Shown here: positions 32,996-43,649 of the stretch, one piece after another
Layout: every line of letters begins with the position of its first letter
Position numbering within the stretch: position 1 is the first letter of the stretch
Origin: Saccharum officinarum
Taxonomy: Eukaryota > Streptophyta > Magnoliopsida > Poales > Poaceae
Direction of reading: 5' to 3'
DNA length: 64,000 nt
Assembly (NCBI GenBank): GCA_020631735.1
Contig: CM036160.1
Location: 6,680,407 to 6,744,406 of the forward strand
Program-made: the position numbers and the translations under genes
Notes under the pieces: generated by a model
Told to the model about the DNA's origin: nothing
What the model saw: only the letters and a program-made list of their open reading frames with translations
Database searches by the model: none

Positions 32996-33389
32996 TGAAC
33001 CTTTCGTCCTGGCAGAAGTGCTAAAGCTAAAAACCTTTCGGCTGGTGAACAACCAAGGGGCCGAAACAACACACACGGAACGTAGACAATTTGCTTCGCT
33101 TCTATCTACCGCCAACATAACTCATATCACCTAGCGGGTAGTAATGTAATTTTTGTTTAAATTTCACTTTTCGCAAAAATCAAGGAGAATTGTACTCCTC
33201 TTCCTTGCACAAGAAACCTTTGTAGAAGGGCATTCCAAGACATATAAGTGAAGTCAAGCACCAAACGCCAAAACAAGCTTAGACACGACCAAAGCTTGGA
33301 TATCGGCAGCAGCACCTGCAGGTAAAAGGTTGCATAGTCAATCTATTCGCAGAAGACGTCAAGCAGACTCCGCAACCTCGAAAACCTAA

Positions 33390-33780
33390 GGCCAATTTAT
33401 ACTTCGTCCCTCCGAAAATGCGTGAGGGCGAAGAAATGAAAGCCAGGGCTAATTTATACTTCGTCCCTCCGAAAATGCATGAGGGCGAAGAAACGAAAGC
33501 CTAAGGGCTAATTCACACTTTGTCCCTCCAAAAATGCGTGAGGGCGAAGAAACAAAAGCCTAAGGGCTAATTCACACTGTGTCCCTCCGAAAATGCGTGA
33601 GGGCGAAGAAACAAAAGCCTAAGGGCTAATTCACACTTTGTCCCTCCGAAAATGCGTGAGGGCGAAGAAACGAAAGCCTAAGGGCTAATTTACACTTTGT
33701 GCCTCCGAAAATGCGTGAGGGTGAAAAAAATGAAAGCCTAAGGGCTAATTTACACTTCGTCCCTCGCCGAAAAGGTTGGG
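33390..33780. repeat. 59-bp tandem array, about 6.5 copies
   Basis: GGCTAATT units begin at 33390, 33447, 33506, 33565, 33624, 33683 and 33743 (57-60 bp apart). The core is GTCCCTCCGAAAATGCGTGA then GGGCGAAGAAACGAAAGCC. No spacer diversity. It belongs to the internal 3' region of the TAT-type element. Confidence 0.95.
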
Positions 33781-33841
33781 GACAAGGGGCTAGCACCAAA
33801 GCCCTGTCGTGCGCATTTCGCCATCCCTCGCCGAAAAGGTT

Positions 33842-34440
33842 GGGGGACAGCGCCGATGGCCTTTTTTGCCATTTGTTTCATCGAGCCGGGTGAAAGGTAG
33901 GTCAAAAGCTTTTGTGCTTTCCTGAGCAAACCGGGTGAAAACCAATGACCTCTTTCACCATTTGTTTCGTTGAGTCGGGTGAAAGGTAGGTCGAAAGCTT
34001 TTGAGCTTTCTTGAGCAAACCGAGTGAAAACCAATGGCTTCTTTCGCCATTGGTTTCATCAAGCCAGGTGAAAGGCAGGTCAAAAGCTTTTGAGCTTTCC
34101 TGAGCAAACCGGGTGAAAACCAACGGCCTCTTTCGCCATTGGTTTTGTCGAACCGGGTGAAAGGTAGGTCGAAAGCTTTTGAGCTTTCCTGAGCAAACCG
34201 GGTGAAAACCAATGGCTTCTTTCGCCATTGGTTTCGTCAAGCCGGGTGAAAGGTAGGTAGAAAGCTTTTTAGCTTTCCTGAGCAAACCAGGTGAAAACCA
34301 ATGGCCTCTTTCGCCATTGGTTTCGTCGAGCCAGGTGAAACGTAGGTTGAAAGCTTTTGAGCTTTCCTAAGCAAACCGGGTGAAAACCAATGGCTTCTTT
34401 CGTCGTTGGTTTCATCGGCAAGCCTTTTGTCCTTAGCAAG
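33842..34440. repeat. 89-bp tandem array, about 6.5 copies
   Basis: GAGCAAACCGGGTGAAAACC recurs at 33924, 34013, 34102, 34191, 34280 and about 34369, exactly 89 bp apart. The unit also holds AAAGCTTTTGAGCTTT, an imperfect palindrome, and CTCTTTCGCCATTGGTTT. Array copies differ by scattered substitutions but hardly at all in length. Confidence 0.95.
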
Positions 34441-34444
34441 CGAA

Positions 34445-35657
34445 ACGTTGGCTGATTAGTAAGAAAAGGTGGGGGCCTGTGCCGTTCTTCTCTAAGTTGC
34501 ACTGAGGGGCTGGCACCGAAGCCCTATCACACGTGTTTCGCCATCCCTCGTCGAAAAGGTTGGGGGATGGCGCCATTTTTCTCTAAGTTGCGCTGGAGGG
34601 CTGGCACTGAAGTCCTATCGTGTGCGTTTTGCCATCCCTCGCTGAAAAGGTTGGGGGACGGCGTGTTTTTCTCTAAGTTGCGCCAGAGGGCTGGCACTGA
34701 AGCTCTATTGCATGCATTTCGCCATCCCTCGCCGAAAAGGTTGGGGGACGACACCATTCTTCTATAAGTTGCACTGAGGGCTAGCACCGAAGCCCTATCG
34801 CGCGCGTTTCGCCATCCCTCACTGAAAAGGTTGGGGGACGACGTCGTTTTTCTCTAAGTTGCGCCAAAGGGCTGGCACTGAAGCCCTATCGCGCGTGGTT
34901 CACCATCCCTCTCCGAAAAGGTTGGGGGCGGCGCTGTTCTTCTCTAAGTTGCACCGAAGGGCTGGCACTGAAGCCCTATCGCACGCATTTGGCCATCCCT
35001 CATGGAAAAGGTTGGGGCACAGCACCGTTTTTCTCTAAGTCACGCTGAAGGGCTGGCAATGAAGCCCTATCACGCGTGTTTCGCCATCCCTCGCCGAAAA
35101 AGTTGGGCGACGGCGTCGTTCTTCTCTAAGTTGCACCGAGGGGCTGGCACCAAAGCCCTATCACGCGTTTTGCACCCCCACCGAAAAGTTTGGGGGTGGC
35201 ACTATTCTTCACTAAGTCACGCTAAAGGATTGGTAACGAAACCCTATCACCCGCGTTTCGCCACCTCCCCCTAAAAAGGTTGGGGCGGCACTGTTCTTCA
35301 CTAAGTCACGCTAAAGGGTTGGCAACGAAACCTATCGCGCACATTTTGTCACCCCCTGCCGAAAAGGTCGGGGGTGGCACTATTCTTCACTAAGTCACGC
35401 TAAAGGGTTGGCAACGAAACCTATCGCACGCGTTTTGTCACCCCCCCCGGCGCCGAGAAGGTTGGGGTGGCATTGTCCTTCACTAAGTCGCGTTGAAGGG
35501 TTGGCAACAAAACCCTATCACGCGTGTATCGCCATCCCTAGCCGAAAAGGTTGGGGGATGGCACCGCTTTGTTCCAAATCTCACTGAAGGGCTACATCGA
35601 AGCCCTTTCGCGCGTATCGCCACCCTTCGTCGAAAAGGTTGGGGCGGTGCCATTCTT
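34445..35657. repeat. About 90-bp tandem array, 12 or more copies, continuing at 37611-37760
   Basis: TCTCTAAGTTGC (later CACTAAGTCACGC) recurs at 34491, 34582, 34672, 34763, 34853, 34943, 35034, 35125, 35211, 35300, 35389 and 35482, spaced 86-93 bp. Units carry AGGGCTGGCAC, GAAGCCCTATC and CGCCATCCCTCGCCGAAAAG. The array is interrupted at 35658 by a retroposon and resumes at 37611 in the same phase. The same CCTCGCCGAAAAGGTTGGGG word opens near 33763, linking the arrays. Confidence 0.93.
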
Positions 35658-36129
35658 TTTTTTTGAACGTCACCGGGGGTTACTCCCCACCTGAATATAT
35701 ATTGATAAGCCCCGAAATAGCTAGTTAAATTTACAAACATTGAGGAGGAAAAACAACGTTACAGGACGCCCTAGCTCTAGGGCGAAGAGTGGCCAAGCCA
35801 CAAAGAAAGAAAATCGAGACGCAGAGACTACTTCACCAAGGCACAAGGGCTCTTCAACGATGCCTCCAGGGAGGTGTATGACGCCGTAACGTAATCATCG
35901 TCAGCCAAGCAGTAGCTTGGCGAGGCTTTCGCCCGAGCCATGTGACGAGGAGCAGCAGCTGCAAAGGTTCTTCAGTGACGCCTTCAAGAAGGAAAATCTC
36001 ATCGCTGGCCCAAACAGATCTGAGCAGAGCTTTCGCCCAGAACCTTTGCTAATGCTCCCGAAGACCCACCCGCGACAAAGGAGAAATGCGTGCACAGACA
36101 AGCGCCCGCGCCTGAACTGAGGTAGGAGC

Positions 36130-36600
36130 CAGTCGCCGCCACACCATGCGGAGCCATTCACGGACTCGCTCGCAATAGTGGGAGACGCGCACCGGCAAGC
36201 GTCAACGCCAAGACGAAGAAAGGCAGGGGTTGTCGGCCACCGCCACACCGCGCGGAGCCGTTCCCGGACTCGCCCGCGATGGAGGGAGGCGCGCACCGGC
36301 AAGCGTCCTCGTCTAGGCGTAGTGGGGGTTGTTGGCCGCCGCCACACCGTGCGGAGCCGCGCACGGACTCGCCCGCAACGGTGGGAGGCGTGCGCCGACA
36401 AACATCCCACGCGTGTCGGTCGCCGCCACACCGTGCAGAGCCGCTCCCGGACTCGCCTGCGACGGAGGGAGGCGCGCACCGGCAAGCATCGTCGCCCAAA
36501 TGGAGGGGAGGTGCCGGTCGCCGCCACACGACACGGAGCCGCTACCGGACTCGCCCGAGAGGTGGGAGGCGCGCACCGACACCACCAACACGCTGTCACC
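36130..36600. repeat. Degenerate 84-104-bp repeats within the retroposon, 5 copies
   Basis: GCGGAGCC within GTGCGGAGCCG-like words recurs at 36148, 36252, 36351, 36435 (as GCAGAGCC) and 36533 (as ACGGAGCC). Each is followed by GGACTCGC and GCGCACCG. The GC-rich repeats create long fortuitous ORFs on both strands. Confidence 0.8.
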
Positions 36601-37121
36601 CAAGATCCTGTCATGGCCGATGCCATCACTCTGCTCAAACAGTGCTCTGCCCTCCCAAAATTTGGCAAAGAAGGCCCTCAACAGCCAGAGAGCAGCACAG
36701 AGGGGAGGGCGCCACGGACACACTGCCCCGCCACCGGCAAGCCCACGGCCAAACAGCGTGACCCGTGCCGCTGCTGGACCCTGCACACGAAACGCGAAGA
36801 AAACACGGGCACGCTGCCCCACCGCCGGCACGCCCGCGGCCAAACAGCGCGCCCCGCGACGCTGTAGGACCACCCAGATCATTCCCGAGATGGAGTCGTC
36901 GTAGCATGTCCGCCTCAGCAGCAGTCGACAAGACGCCCAATGCGATGCCATAGCCCGCCGCCTCGCCGACGACCGCCGAGCAGAGCCCCCGCGGGGGGCA
37001 ATCACTAGCCAGCAGAACCGACTGCGGGAGGCCCAGAACCGGCCGCCGACAGCCGTAGCCGGCCAGAAACGTCCCCTGGCCGCCGTCTCTAGGCCCGGGG
37101 GACGCGAGAACAAGACCAGGG

Positions 37122-37420
37122 AGGGGGGAGGGGACCGCGCGGATCCGGCGGTGGAAGGTGTGGATCCGGGCCTAAGAAGGCCGGATACGTCCTGCCCTCC
37201 ACCGAAGCTTGCCAGAGATGGGGGAGATGAGCGCCAGGCCGCCGAGCGAGCTCCCCGCACGGAGAGCTCGTGACCGCGCGGATCCGGCGGTGGAAGGTGT
37301 GGATCCGAGCCTAGGAAGGCCGGATTCTCCCTGCCCTCCGCCGAAGCTTGCCGGAGATGGGGAGACGAGCGCCTGGCCCTCGAGCATGCTCCCCGCACGG
37401 AGAGCTCGTGACCCACGCCT
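37122..37420. repeat. 139-bp direct duplication within the retroposon
   Basis: GATCCGGCGGTGGAAGGTGT at 37142 is repeated at 37281 (139 bp later), followed both times by GAAGCTTGCC and ACGGAGAGCTCGTGACC. Confidence 0.88.
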
Positions 37421-37823
37421 AGGCGAAGAGGCCTCGCCGCCGCCGTCCTAGGGAGCCGCGCGGGCAACCCGGCGGCGCCCTCTGGCAGCGGCGAGGGTAT
37501 GGGAGCGGTGGAGTTGGGGCGGCGGGGAGGGGGGGCTCTTGCCGCCTGAGCCGCCCGTGCGGGAGGGCGACGCGGGCATCCCCCAACTTTTTTTGGAGGG
37601 GGTATCGCGATGCCATTCTTCACTAAGTCACGCTGAAGGGTTGGCAATGAAACCTTATCACGTGCGTTTCGCCACCCCTCGCCGAAAGGGTCTGTGGATG
37701 GCGTCACTTTTCACTAAATACCACCAAGGGTCTAGCAGCGAAGCCTGCCAGTATTCTAGTTTTCGTCCATACCTTTCAGAAAGATAGCGTCAATTCTTTT
37801 AAATTCAATCCTAAAACCATTCA

Positions 37824-38486
37824 CTAAAAATTAAATACAAAAAACTCCAACACTGGAGGCTTTGGCTCAGCAGCAGAGTCAATGAATACCTTATCATTAC
37901 CGAAAGCATTTGGCCTTTCACACACTATTGTTGGGCCTTTATACCCATCAAGGTCAACTATGCCTTCAAACTTGGTGCAGATGCACAACAGCTTTCGACC
38001 AAGGACTATCCATTCTTCGATCAGATCCATGCTAATTTGCCATTGGGAAGTAAGGGTGAAAGCTTCCCCGATCCTCACTTCGCTCGGCCGAGTCTTCCTC
38101 GTATGGCCGTGGCTGCGGCACAATCTTGTCACCAGGAGGCTGAAACCGCGGACATCCCATACTGTCCAGAGCTATGTACCCCTTGTTCACATATTCTTGA
38201 AACTGCAAATGATTAAATCAAGGCAGCACAAGAACGCCCCAAACTTGTTCTGACATTTCAAGCTCATTCGGATTTGTTGGCTGAACGCCAGCGGAAGGCC
38301 CAGCAGTACCGTCATGGCAACCGTGTCAGTTTTGGCATGAAGATCCGAAAGCCCTACTGCTGGACGAAACCGAAGTCTATGACGAATGACCTTTCGTCCT
38401 ATCAGTCCTTCAGTCCAAAGACCCTGAGTTGTTATCATTCCGCTTGATGAATCGGAGGACGAATACGTCTCTACCGAGCAAGCCAT
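37824..38486 (-). pseudogene. Possible antisense ORF of the TAT-type element
   Basis: Function unknown. The minus strand just before the 3' LTR is coding-like over about 650 bp. An upstream segment (38486-38250) contains ETYSSSDSSSG and GLSDLHAKTDTVAM. A middle segment begins after TTTGCAG near 38206 with FQEYVNKGYIALDSMG and DKIVPQPRPYEED and runs to a stop near 38037. A last segment (about 38030-37824) has LIEEWIVLGRKLLCI and GYKGPTIVCERPNAFG and ends VFNF. The TTTGCAG could be a 3' splice site. Extra antisense frames between pol and the 3' LTR are known in TAT-group elements such as maize Grande; assigning this one to them is inference. Frame changes suggest decay. Confidence 0.45.
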
Positions 38487-38828
38487 CTAAAGAGACGCAA
38501 AATCGCAAATGCAACAAAAAAGACAAAAAAATAAACTGTAAAGGAAACGCAAAAAAGCAACAAAGATAAGAAGAACAAATTACCGAAGCCAAAAACGAAA
38601 CCTGAAGCCACCAAGGAGTTGCGAAACATTAGCCAAAAGCGTAGGAAGCTAGGAGCGATCATCTAGATGTTGAAACACCAAGAGGCAACAAACACACCCG
38701 AAAGGGTTGCGTATATATCGGTCAGACGCGTGTTTCACAACCCAGGGGGATGGCGCCGTAGGCCGAAACATGATAAAGAAGCGGCGCCCCCTTCGACGCA
38801 AGCGACAAATGGAGGCGCCGAGGGCTAC

Positions 38829-38885
38829 TGTTGGGGGATGGCATGATGTTTTAGTCCCCGTATTTCCCTTTATCTATCAACCTTA
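38829..38885 (+). repeat. 3' LTR stub of the TAT-type element
   Basis: TGTTGGGGGATGGCATGATG and the next 37 bp match the start of the 5' LTR (24737 onward) with a few changes. A purine-rich GGAGGCGCCGAGGG (about 38811-38824) lies just upstream as candidate PPT. The copy is cut by the N gap. Confidence 0.9.
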
Positions 38886-38985
38886 NNNNNNNNNNNNNNN
38901 NNNNNNNNNNNNNNNNNNNNNNNNNNNNNNNNNNNNNNNNNNNNNNNNNNNNNNNNNNNNNNNNNNNNNNNNNNNNNNNNNNNNN
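38886..38985. other. Assembly gap (100 N)
   Basis: Exactly 100 N. It hides about 1 kb of 3' LTR, its target duplication, and the left boundary of the next unit. Confidence 0.99.
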
Positions 38986-39350
38986 AATTCTCTTATACAT
39001 GACAGTTTACTTTCATCACAGATGAGTAGAAAAATGTGTCACATTAACTCATGATGACGATCGCATGAAAAACGTCACGTATCCTGCGTCATACATTTGT
39101 CAGAGCGAAATGGACCGTCACAGATTGGTTTTTTTGTTCGTCATGGATGAATTGATCGCAAACAATAGCAAAGGGCAATATTGATGAAATAAACTGTCAT
39201 AGATTGACATTTGAGTTCGTCATGGATTAGTTGTTCATCTATTATGCCCAGCCCATGTCCAAGCCAAGATCCAAACCATAGTGACGAAAAAGAACATCAC
39301 ATATTAGTGCGAAATCATCATTGCATTAACATGCAACACATCTCATAATA
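38986..39350. repeat. Subterminal-repeat-like DNA, possibly a second CACTA or related DNA transposon
   Basis: Words such as CGTCACAGATTGG, CGTCATGGATGA, TGTCATAGATTGAC and CGTCATGGATTAG recur every 40-80 bp in both orientations. This resembles the subterminal arrays of grass CACTA elements of the GTCACRGAT type. No terminus is visible; it may be in the gap. Confidence 0.35.
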
Positions 39351-41408
39351 CACCAATCATACAAACATTGATTCTTTCATTTCTTGGCATGTCCACTATT
39401 GTCACGTATAGTTTGAGGACAATCAATTCACAGCCAACTAACCAAGTACATAAAACTAAAATTTTAGCTCTACGGAGTCTAAAATAAACAAACATATGAA
39501 CTAAGATTTCATCTCTAAGAATTCAATTGGCTTGTTGTCCATATAATGTACTACAAGCATCTCCAGGAGCTACCTGAAAATCAATGTGAATATTAAATAA
39601 GTTAGTTCTGAGCAAAGATTCTAAAAACATGCTATCTATTTATCAGGAAACAATCAAAGTGGATTGTTCTAGTCACTAGTCAAGCTCTATACTAGCAAAT
39701 AAAACTGATGGTTGCAGTACTAGCGTGTGGTAGAAAACCAACAAGTGACTAACCTGAACAAGAAATTTCCAACAGTATAGTTCACCCAGCAGAAAACAAA
39801 GAAAGTACATCACAAAGAGGAAGGCCGATGGTTCCTGATGGAGGAGGCTCACAGGACGGGAACACTCTAAGCCGTAGGGAGAAAACTGGCTAAGGTGAAC
39901 AATAGCAGTCACATCGAAAATAGATGATAATCAACATAGAGAGCTCAGGCTAAGAAAAAAAGTTTAAACCATTTTTTCCCTTCACAAAAAAATGACATTC
40001 CCTTACACTGACGGGAACTCCTCAGTTAAGTAGGTGTCCTTAAGCTTTTCACTTCATGAACTTATTCTTAATACTCAGGAAGCTTAAGGTTTCATAAAAG
40101 AAACATGATCTAATATCTGATGTCAAAGTAATAATCTGCATGCACGTCTTATTTATTATTGGTTCATGAACCTTATGAACTATCAAATGAACAAGAGCTA
40201 ATCACTTCATGAACTGTTGGTTGTAGCTCCTAGTGTGTGGTAGAAAAACCAATAAGAGTGACCAACCTCAACAAGAAATCTTTGACCACTCTATGGAGTT
40301 GACAATCCTGTGGCAAACCATTTTTCTGCATTCAACATAAAAACTAAGCATCAGGAATTGTGTTATTGTATTAAAAACTGTAATCTGCGTAATAATAGGA
40401 TTGGGTCACACTAAGATGAAAGACTGAAGCCCTCCAGAGATACATATAATTGAGGACATTTGATTTGACAGAAAAGATTTAATTAACTTGTCATAATTCC
40501 GCAGGTCACACGTAACATATCTATTTAAGGGCAGCAGCAGTAATAATTTAGCTGAAGCTAGAGATCAGATGCATACCGGAGCCGGTGGCTGGACATAGAT
40601 AGAGTACTTTGTTCCCATCATTACTGCATCCAAGAAAGATGTACAAGTTCAGCAGCCACTCATCAAGCAAAGTCATGTGCAACTCATTACAGGAACTTAA
40701 ATTCAGTAACTTCAGTGTTACAAAAGTTTCAAAAATCTCGGCCCCATCAGTTAATTACCTTGTGGAGTTGAGACAGGCATTTATTCAACATGATCAGAAA
40801 ATCCATGCTACTCTGCTTCTCCCAATCACGTTCTAGCACTCCTCCGCCTAGTCCAGTGACAAGGTAGCACTAGATCCATGCCTCTCAAATGAATCAGAAA
40901 ATTCAAGCTACTAGAACAGAGAAGGTATGCTTTAGTGTATGAGTCCTGCAAAATTGAACATACCACCTGTAGCTCGAAAGCGGAATGGTTTATCCACTCA
41001 TCTGCTAATAAGCATGTCGCACAAACTATGAACTTAAAGATGAAATATTGATTGTACAATTTGTTGGCACGGTTCACTAATCACCCAAAATTAACATTTG
41101 TTCAGAGATAAGGCAACCCATCGCCATCATATCCAACCCTACCTAGTGGTCATCGATAAGGCAAAACCATCGCCATCGGTGGCATGGACATCCTCCTCCG
41201 AGACATGCCGGAAAAGCTGATCGAAGTCATCCTCGTCCTGTCATCCATCTCCCGCCGGACGAACCAGTATGCCACCACCACGAGCGCGACCCCGCGCGCA
41301 TTAGAGTTTCCGTACAAAGTTCTGCAAGCATTGGTGGACGTTATTCAGGCTGTCGCTGCACGATGATCAATAATAAAACCTGATGGGCCGGGTCGGAATC
41401 GGATCTCG
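39351..41408. other. Unassigned AT-rich DNA with a partial internal duplication
   Basis: No ORF I can support. GTGTGGTAGAAAACCAACAA (about 39725) and GTGTGGTAGAAAAACCAATA (about 40236) head two related ~60-bp blocks followed by CAACAAGAAAT-like sequence. The region could be introns or UTR of a lost gene. A 60-aa frame at 41184-41366 is unrecognised. Confidence 0.35.
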
Positions 41409-41424
41409 CATATATATATATATA

Positions 41425-41466
<42 letters not shown>
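41409..41466. repeat. (AT)n microsatellite
   Basis: AT dinucleotide run with one TTAA interruption, about 70 bp upstream of the F-box pseudogene start. Confidence 0.95.
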
Positions 41467-41469
<3 letters not shown>

Positions 41470-41537
41470 CACGGGGACACGAGGACGAGGTTCAATTCCT
41501 GACTCGCTCTCTTCCGTTCTCGACGTGAAGAGCGACG

Positions 41538-42724
41538 ATGAAGGTCCATCGGGTCGGGGTCTGCGATCTCGATGGCCTCGCCGTCCGTCTTCATCATAGG
41601 GCGTCTTCGCTGGCGGAGGAGCTCGTCGAGGAGATCCTCCTCCGCGTCCCTCCTGACGAGCCGGCGCACCTGGTGCGCGCCTCCCTCGTCTGCAAGGCCT
41701 GGCACAGCATCCTCTCCGATGACACCTTCCGCCGCCGCTACCGCAGGTTCCACGGAACGCCGCCCCTGCAAGGTTACTTCTGTAACGATTTCAGCGATTC
41801 AACTGTCCGATTCGTCCCCACGATCTCCGTCGCCGCCGCATCCCTGTCTGTGCGCTCAGGCTCGACGACAGCTGCGGCCAGAAACCCTCAGCCCTGGATT
41901 GCCGCCATGGCCGCGTGCTGATTTTGATTGAGGCCAACGACAACGGGCGGCTCATCGTGTGGGACCCCATCGCCGGCAGCCAGCGGCACCTAAGCCTGCC
42001 CACCTACATGCAATATCCGTGTTGGTACAACCACGCGGGGCTGTGCTATGTGCCAAGGACGGCTGCGACTACCTCGATTGCCATGGTGGTCCGTTCCTCG
42101 TTGTCTTGGTGGGGACTCGCTTTGATTACGCATACAAAGAAGGTGGAGATGTACAGACATGGGCAAGCATGTACTCGTCAGAGACCGGTGAGTGGAGTTC
42201 CCCGACGACACCCATGATGAAGCAAACCAGTACGTAGATGATACGAGACCCGGCCTTCTTATTGGAGATGCTCTATACTACACCACTATATTTGGGAAAT
42301 ACAACATCGTCAAGTATGATTTGCGCAAGCATGAGCTATCTGTGATGCATCTGCCAGTAGAGTTTCAGTCCATTCGAGTCGCAAAAAAAGAGTTTCAGTC
42401 CATTCTCATCAAGGGAAATGACGGAGGGCTTGGCGTTGCGGCCATGTCACGCAACTGCATCTACATGTGGTCATGGCAAGGCGAGAACAAAGGCATTGGT
42501 GGGTGGGTGAAATATAGGGTTATGGAACTTGACGACATGCTGCTCAGCAAAGGTGATTTGATTTGCATATGGCGGAGGGCACAAACACTGTTTTCATTGG
42601 TGTGGAGCGTACAGGGGTATTCACCCTCGATCTCAGGTCAAGGCAAGTGAGGAAGATAGGGGAAACACAAACCTACGATACGCCTATCTTACCTTACATG
42701 AGCTTCTCCACTCCAAAGTATTAG
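41538..42724 (+). pseudogene. F-box protein gene, multiply frameshifted
   Basis: F-box proteins select targets for SCF ubiquitin ligases. The frame from 41538 carries a typical grass F-box (LAEELVEEILLRVPPDEPAHL, ASLVCKAWHSILSD; about residues 24-62) followed by FRRRYRRFHGTPPL. The associated C-terminal domain continues in other frames: RLIVWDPIAGSQR near 41950, DYLDCHGGPF near 42070, SMYSSETGEWS near 42170, PGLLIGDALYY near 42250, LGVAAMSRNCIYMWS near 42430, and VFTLDLRSRQVRKIGET near 42620, ending at 42722-42724. At least four frame changes are needed, so it is a pseudogene, or the sequence here is poor. Single-exon layout is normal for this family. Confidence 0.82.
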
Positions 42725-43649
42725 CCTTGCACCCTTCTTTGTTTACTATATGTATCAGTTATATACACATGTTTATTTATATGAATCAAATTAAGATAGT
42801 AGCTAACGAGCTGCATTAACGGATGAACAAATAGAATCAACACCTCACAAATTTGGACGTCTGATCCAGTTCTTCAGTTATGAAAATATGTCACCCGGCT
42901 GCAAAATGTAATTTATGAACACAAACCACAACAATAAATAAAATCGCAGAGAGTGAATTCTGGTGAGAGAGAGAGAGACCAAATAAAATCCAGATGGGTT
43001 ACTTAAAATACATGAAGAAATCAAATCTTTTCTGACTTCTGAGATAAAACCTCATCACCACCAGTAAGTCACCCTTCTGCAGCCCATCAGCCTATCAACT
43101 GATGATGATATGAATCACTGCCAGTGCACACACAACTGGCGGTGACAATCCTTTCTGTGGTATTGGATGGTGGAGTTCGACTGCCAGCATCGGAGCGAGA
43201 GGAGCGGTCGTGGCGCAGGAGTGCTTGCCCAATGTTTATGAGGACGAGGTGCAAGCTTCGAAGCAAAGAGGAGAGGCTGTTCGTAGGCCAACGAGCAGGG
43301 GGACATGAGCACGACACTCAAGGGCCAATGAGGAGGGCGTGGTGCGGGGGCCGGCGAGGGTGCGACAAGTCATAAGAGAATGAGTGCCTAGACAGCGGCC
43401 AACTCAGAGAAAGAGGAAAGGGGGGAAGAAGGACAATGAGGACAATTTGTTCCAATAATTGTAATAAATGCATCGGAGGGTAAATAGTGATATTTCAAGA
43501 TTTGTGAAATTGTAATGGCACGCTTTCAATATCATGAATAGTAGTGGCGGCATATCTACCAAATCTGATATTTATAATGGCATGTATCCAACTAGCGTTT
43601 TTCAATTTTGGAAAAATAATAAAAATCTAATTTACTATCTAAAAATTTA
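42725..43649. other. Unassigned DNA downstream of the F-box pseudogene
   Basis: AT-rich 3' flank with a GC-richer patch (about 43100-43380) that holds short ORFs on both strands without recognisable content. No repeat termini seen. Confidence 0.35.

Larger units (their letters stand above)
35658..37610 (-). mobile_element. LINE-derived retroposon (non-autonomous, 1953 bp) inside the tandem array
   Basis: Flanked by a perfect 10-bp duplication TGCCATTCTT (35648-35657 and 37611-37620). On the minus strand it ends in a short poly(A) (complement of 35658-35664) preceded by GGTGGGGAGTAACCCCCGG, a 3' end typical of grass L1-like elements. The minus-strand 5' two-thirds is very GC-rich. No reverse transcriptase or endonuclease motif is present, so it is either an internally deleted LINE or a passenger using LINE machinery. 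It contains two tandem blocks, 36130-36600 and 37122-37420. Confidence 0.82.
24737..38885 (+). mobile_element. Non-autonomous, decayed TAT-type Ty3/Gypsy retrotransposon (about 14 kb with insertions)
   Basis: The 5' LTR starts TGTTGGGGGATGGC at 24737 and the matching 3' LTR start appears at 38829, running into the N gap after 57 bp. Between them: a PBS of AGCGCCCACCGTGG type, gag remnants, broken reverse transcriptase, then no RNase H or integrase but long tandem arrays, then a coding-like antisense segment before the 3' LTR. That layout and the gag/RT sequences fit the TAT lineage. Two later insertions split it: a Copia element (27105-32022) and a LINE-derived retroposon (35658-37610). Without them the element is about 7.3 kb to the gap. 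Confidence 0.85.

Noticed and set aside
33390..35650. Regular repeats resembling a CRISPR array
   Set aside because: Plant nuclear context; units are contiguous with no unique spacers and no cas genes. They are satellites inside a retrotransposon.
35901..37707. Long minus-strand ORFs (255 and 464 codons) in the retroposon
   Set aside because: They arise from GC-rich tandem repeats with few stops, have repetitive Arg/Ala/Pro content, and match no family.
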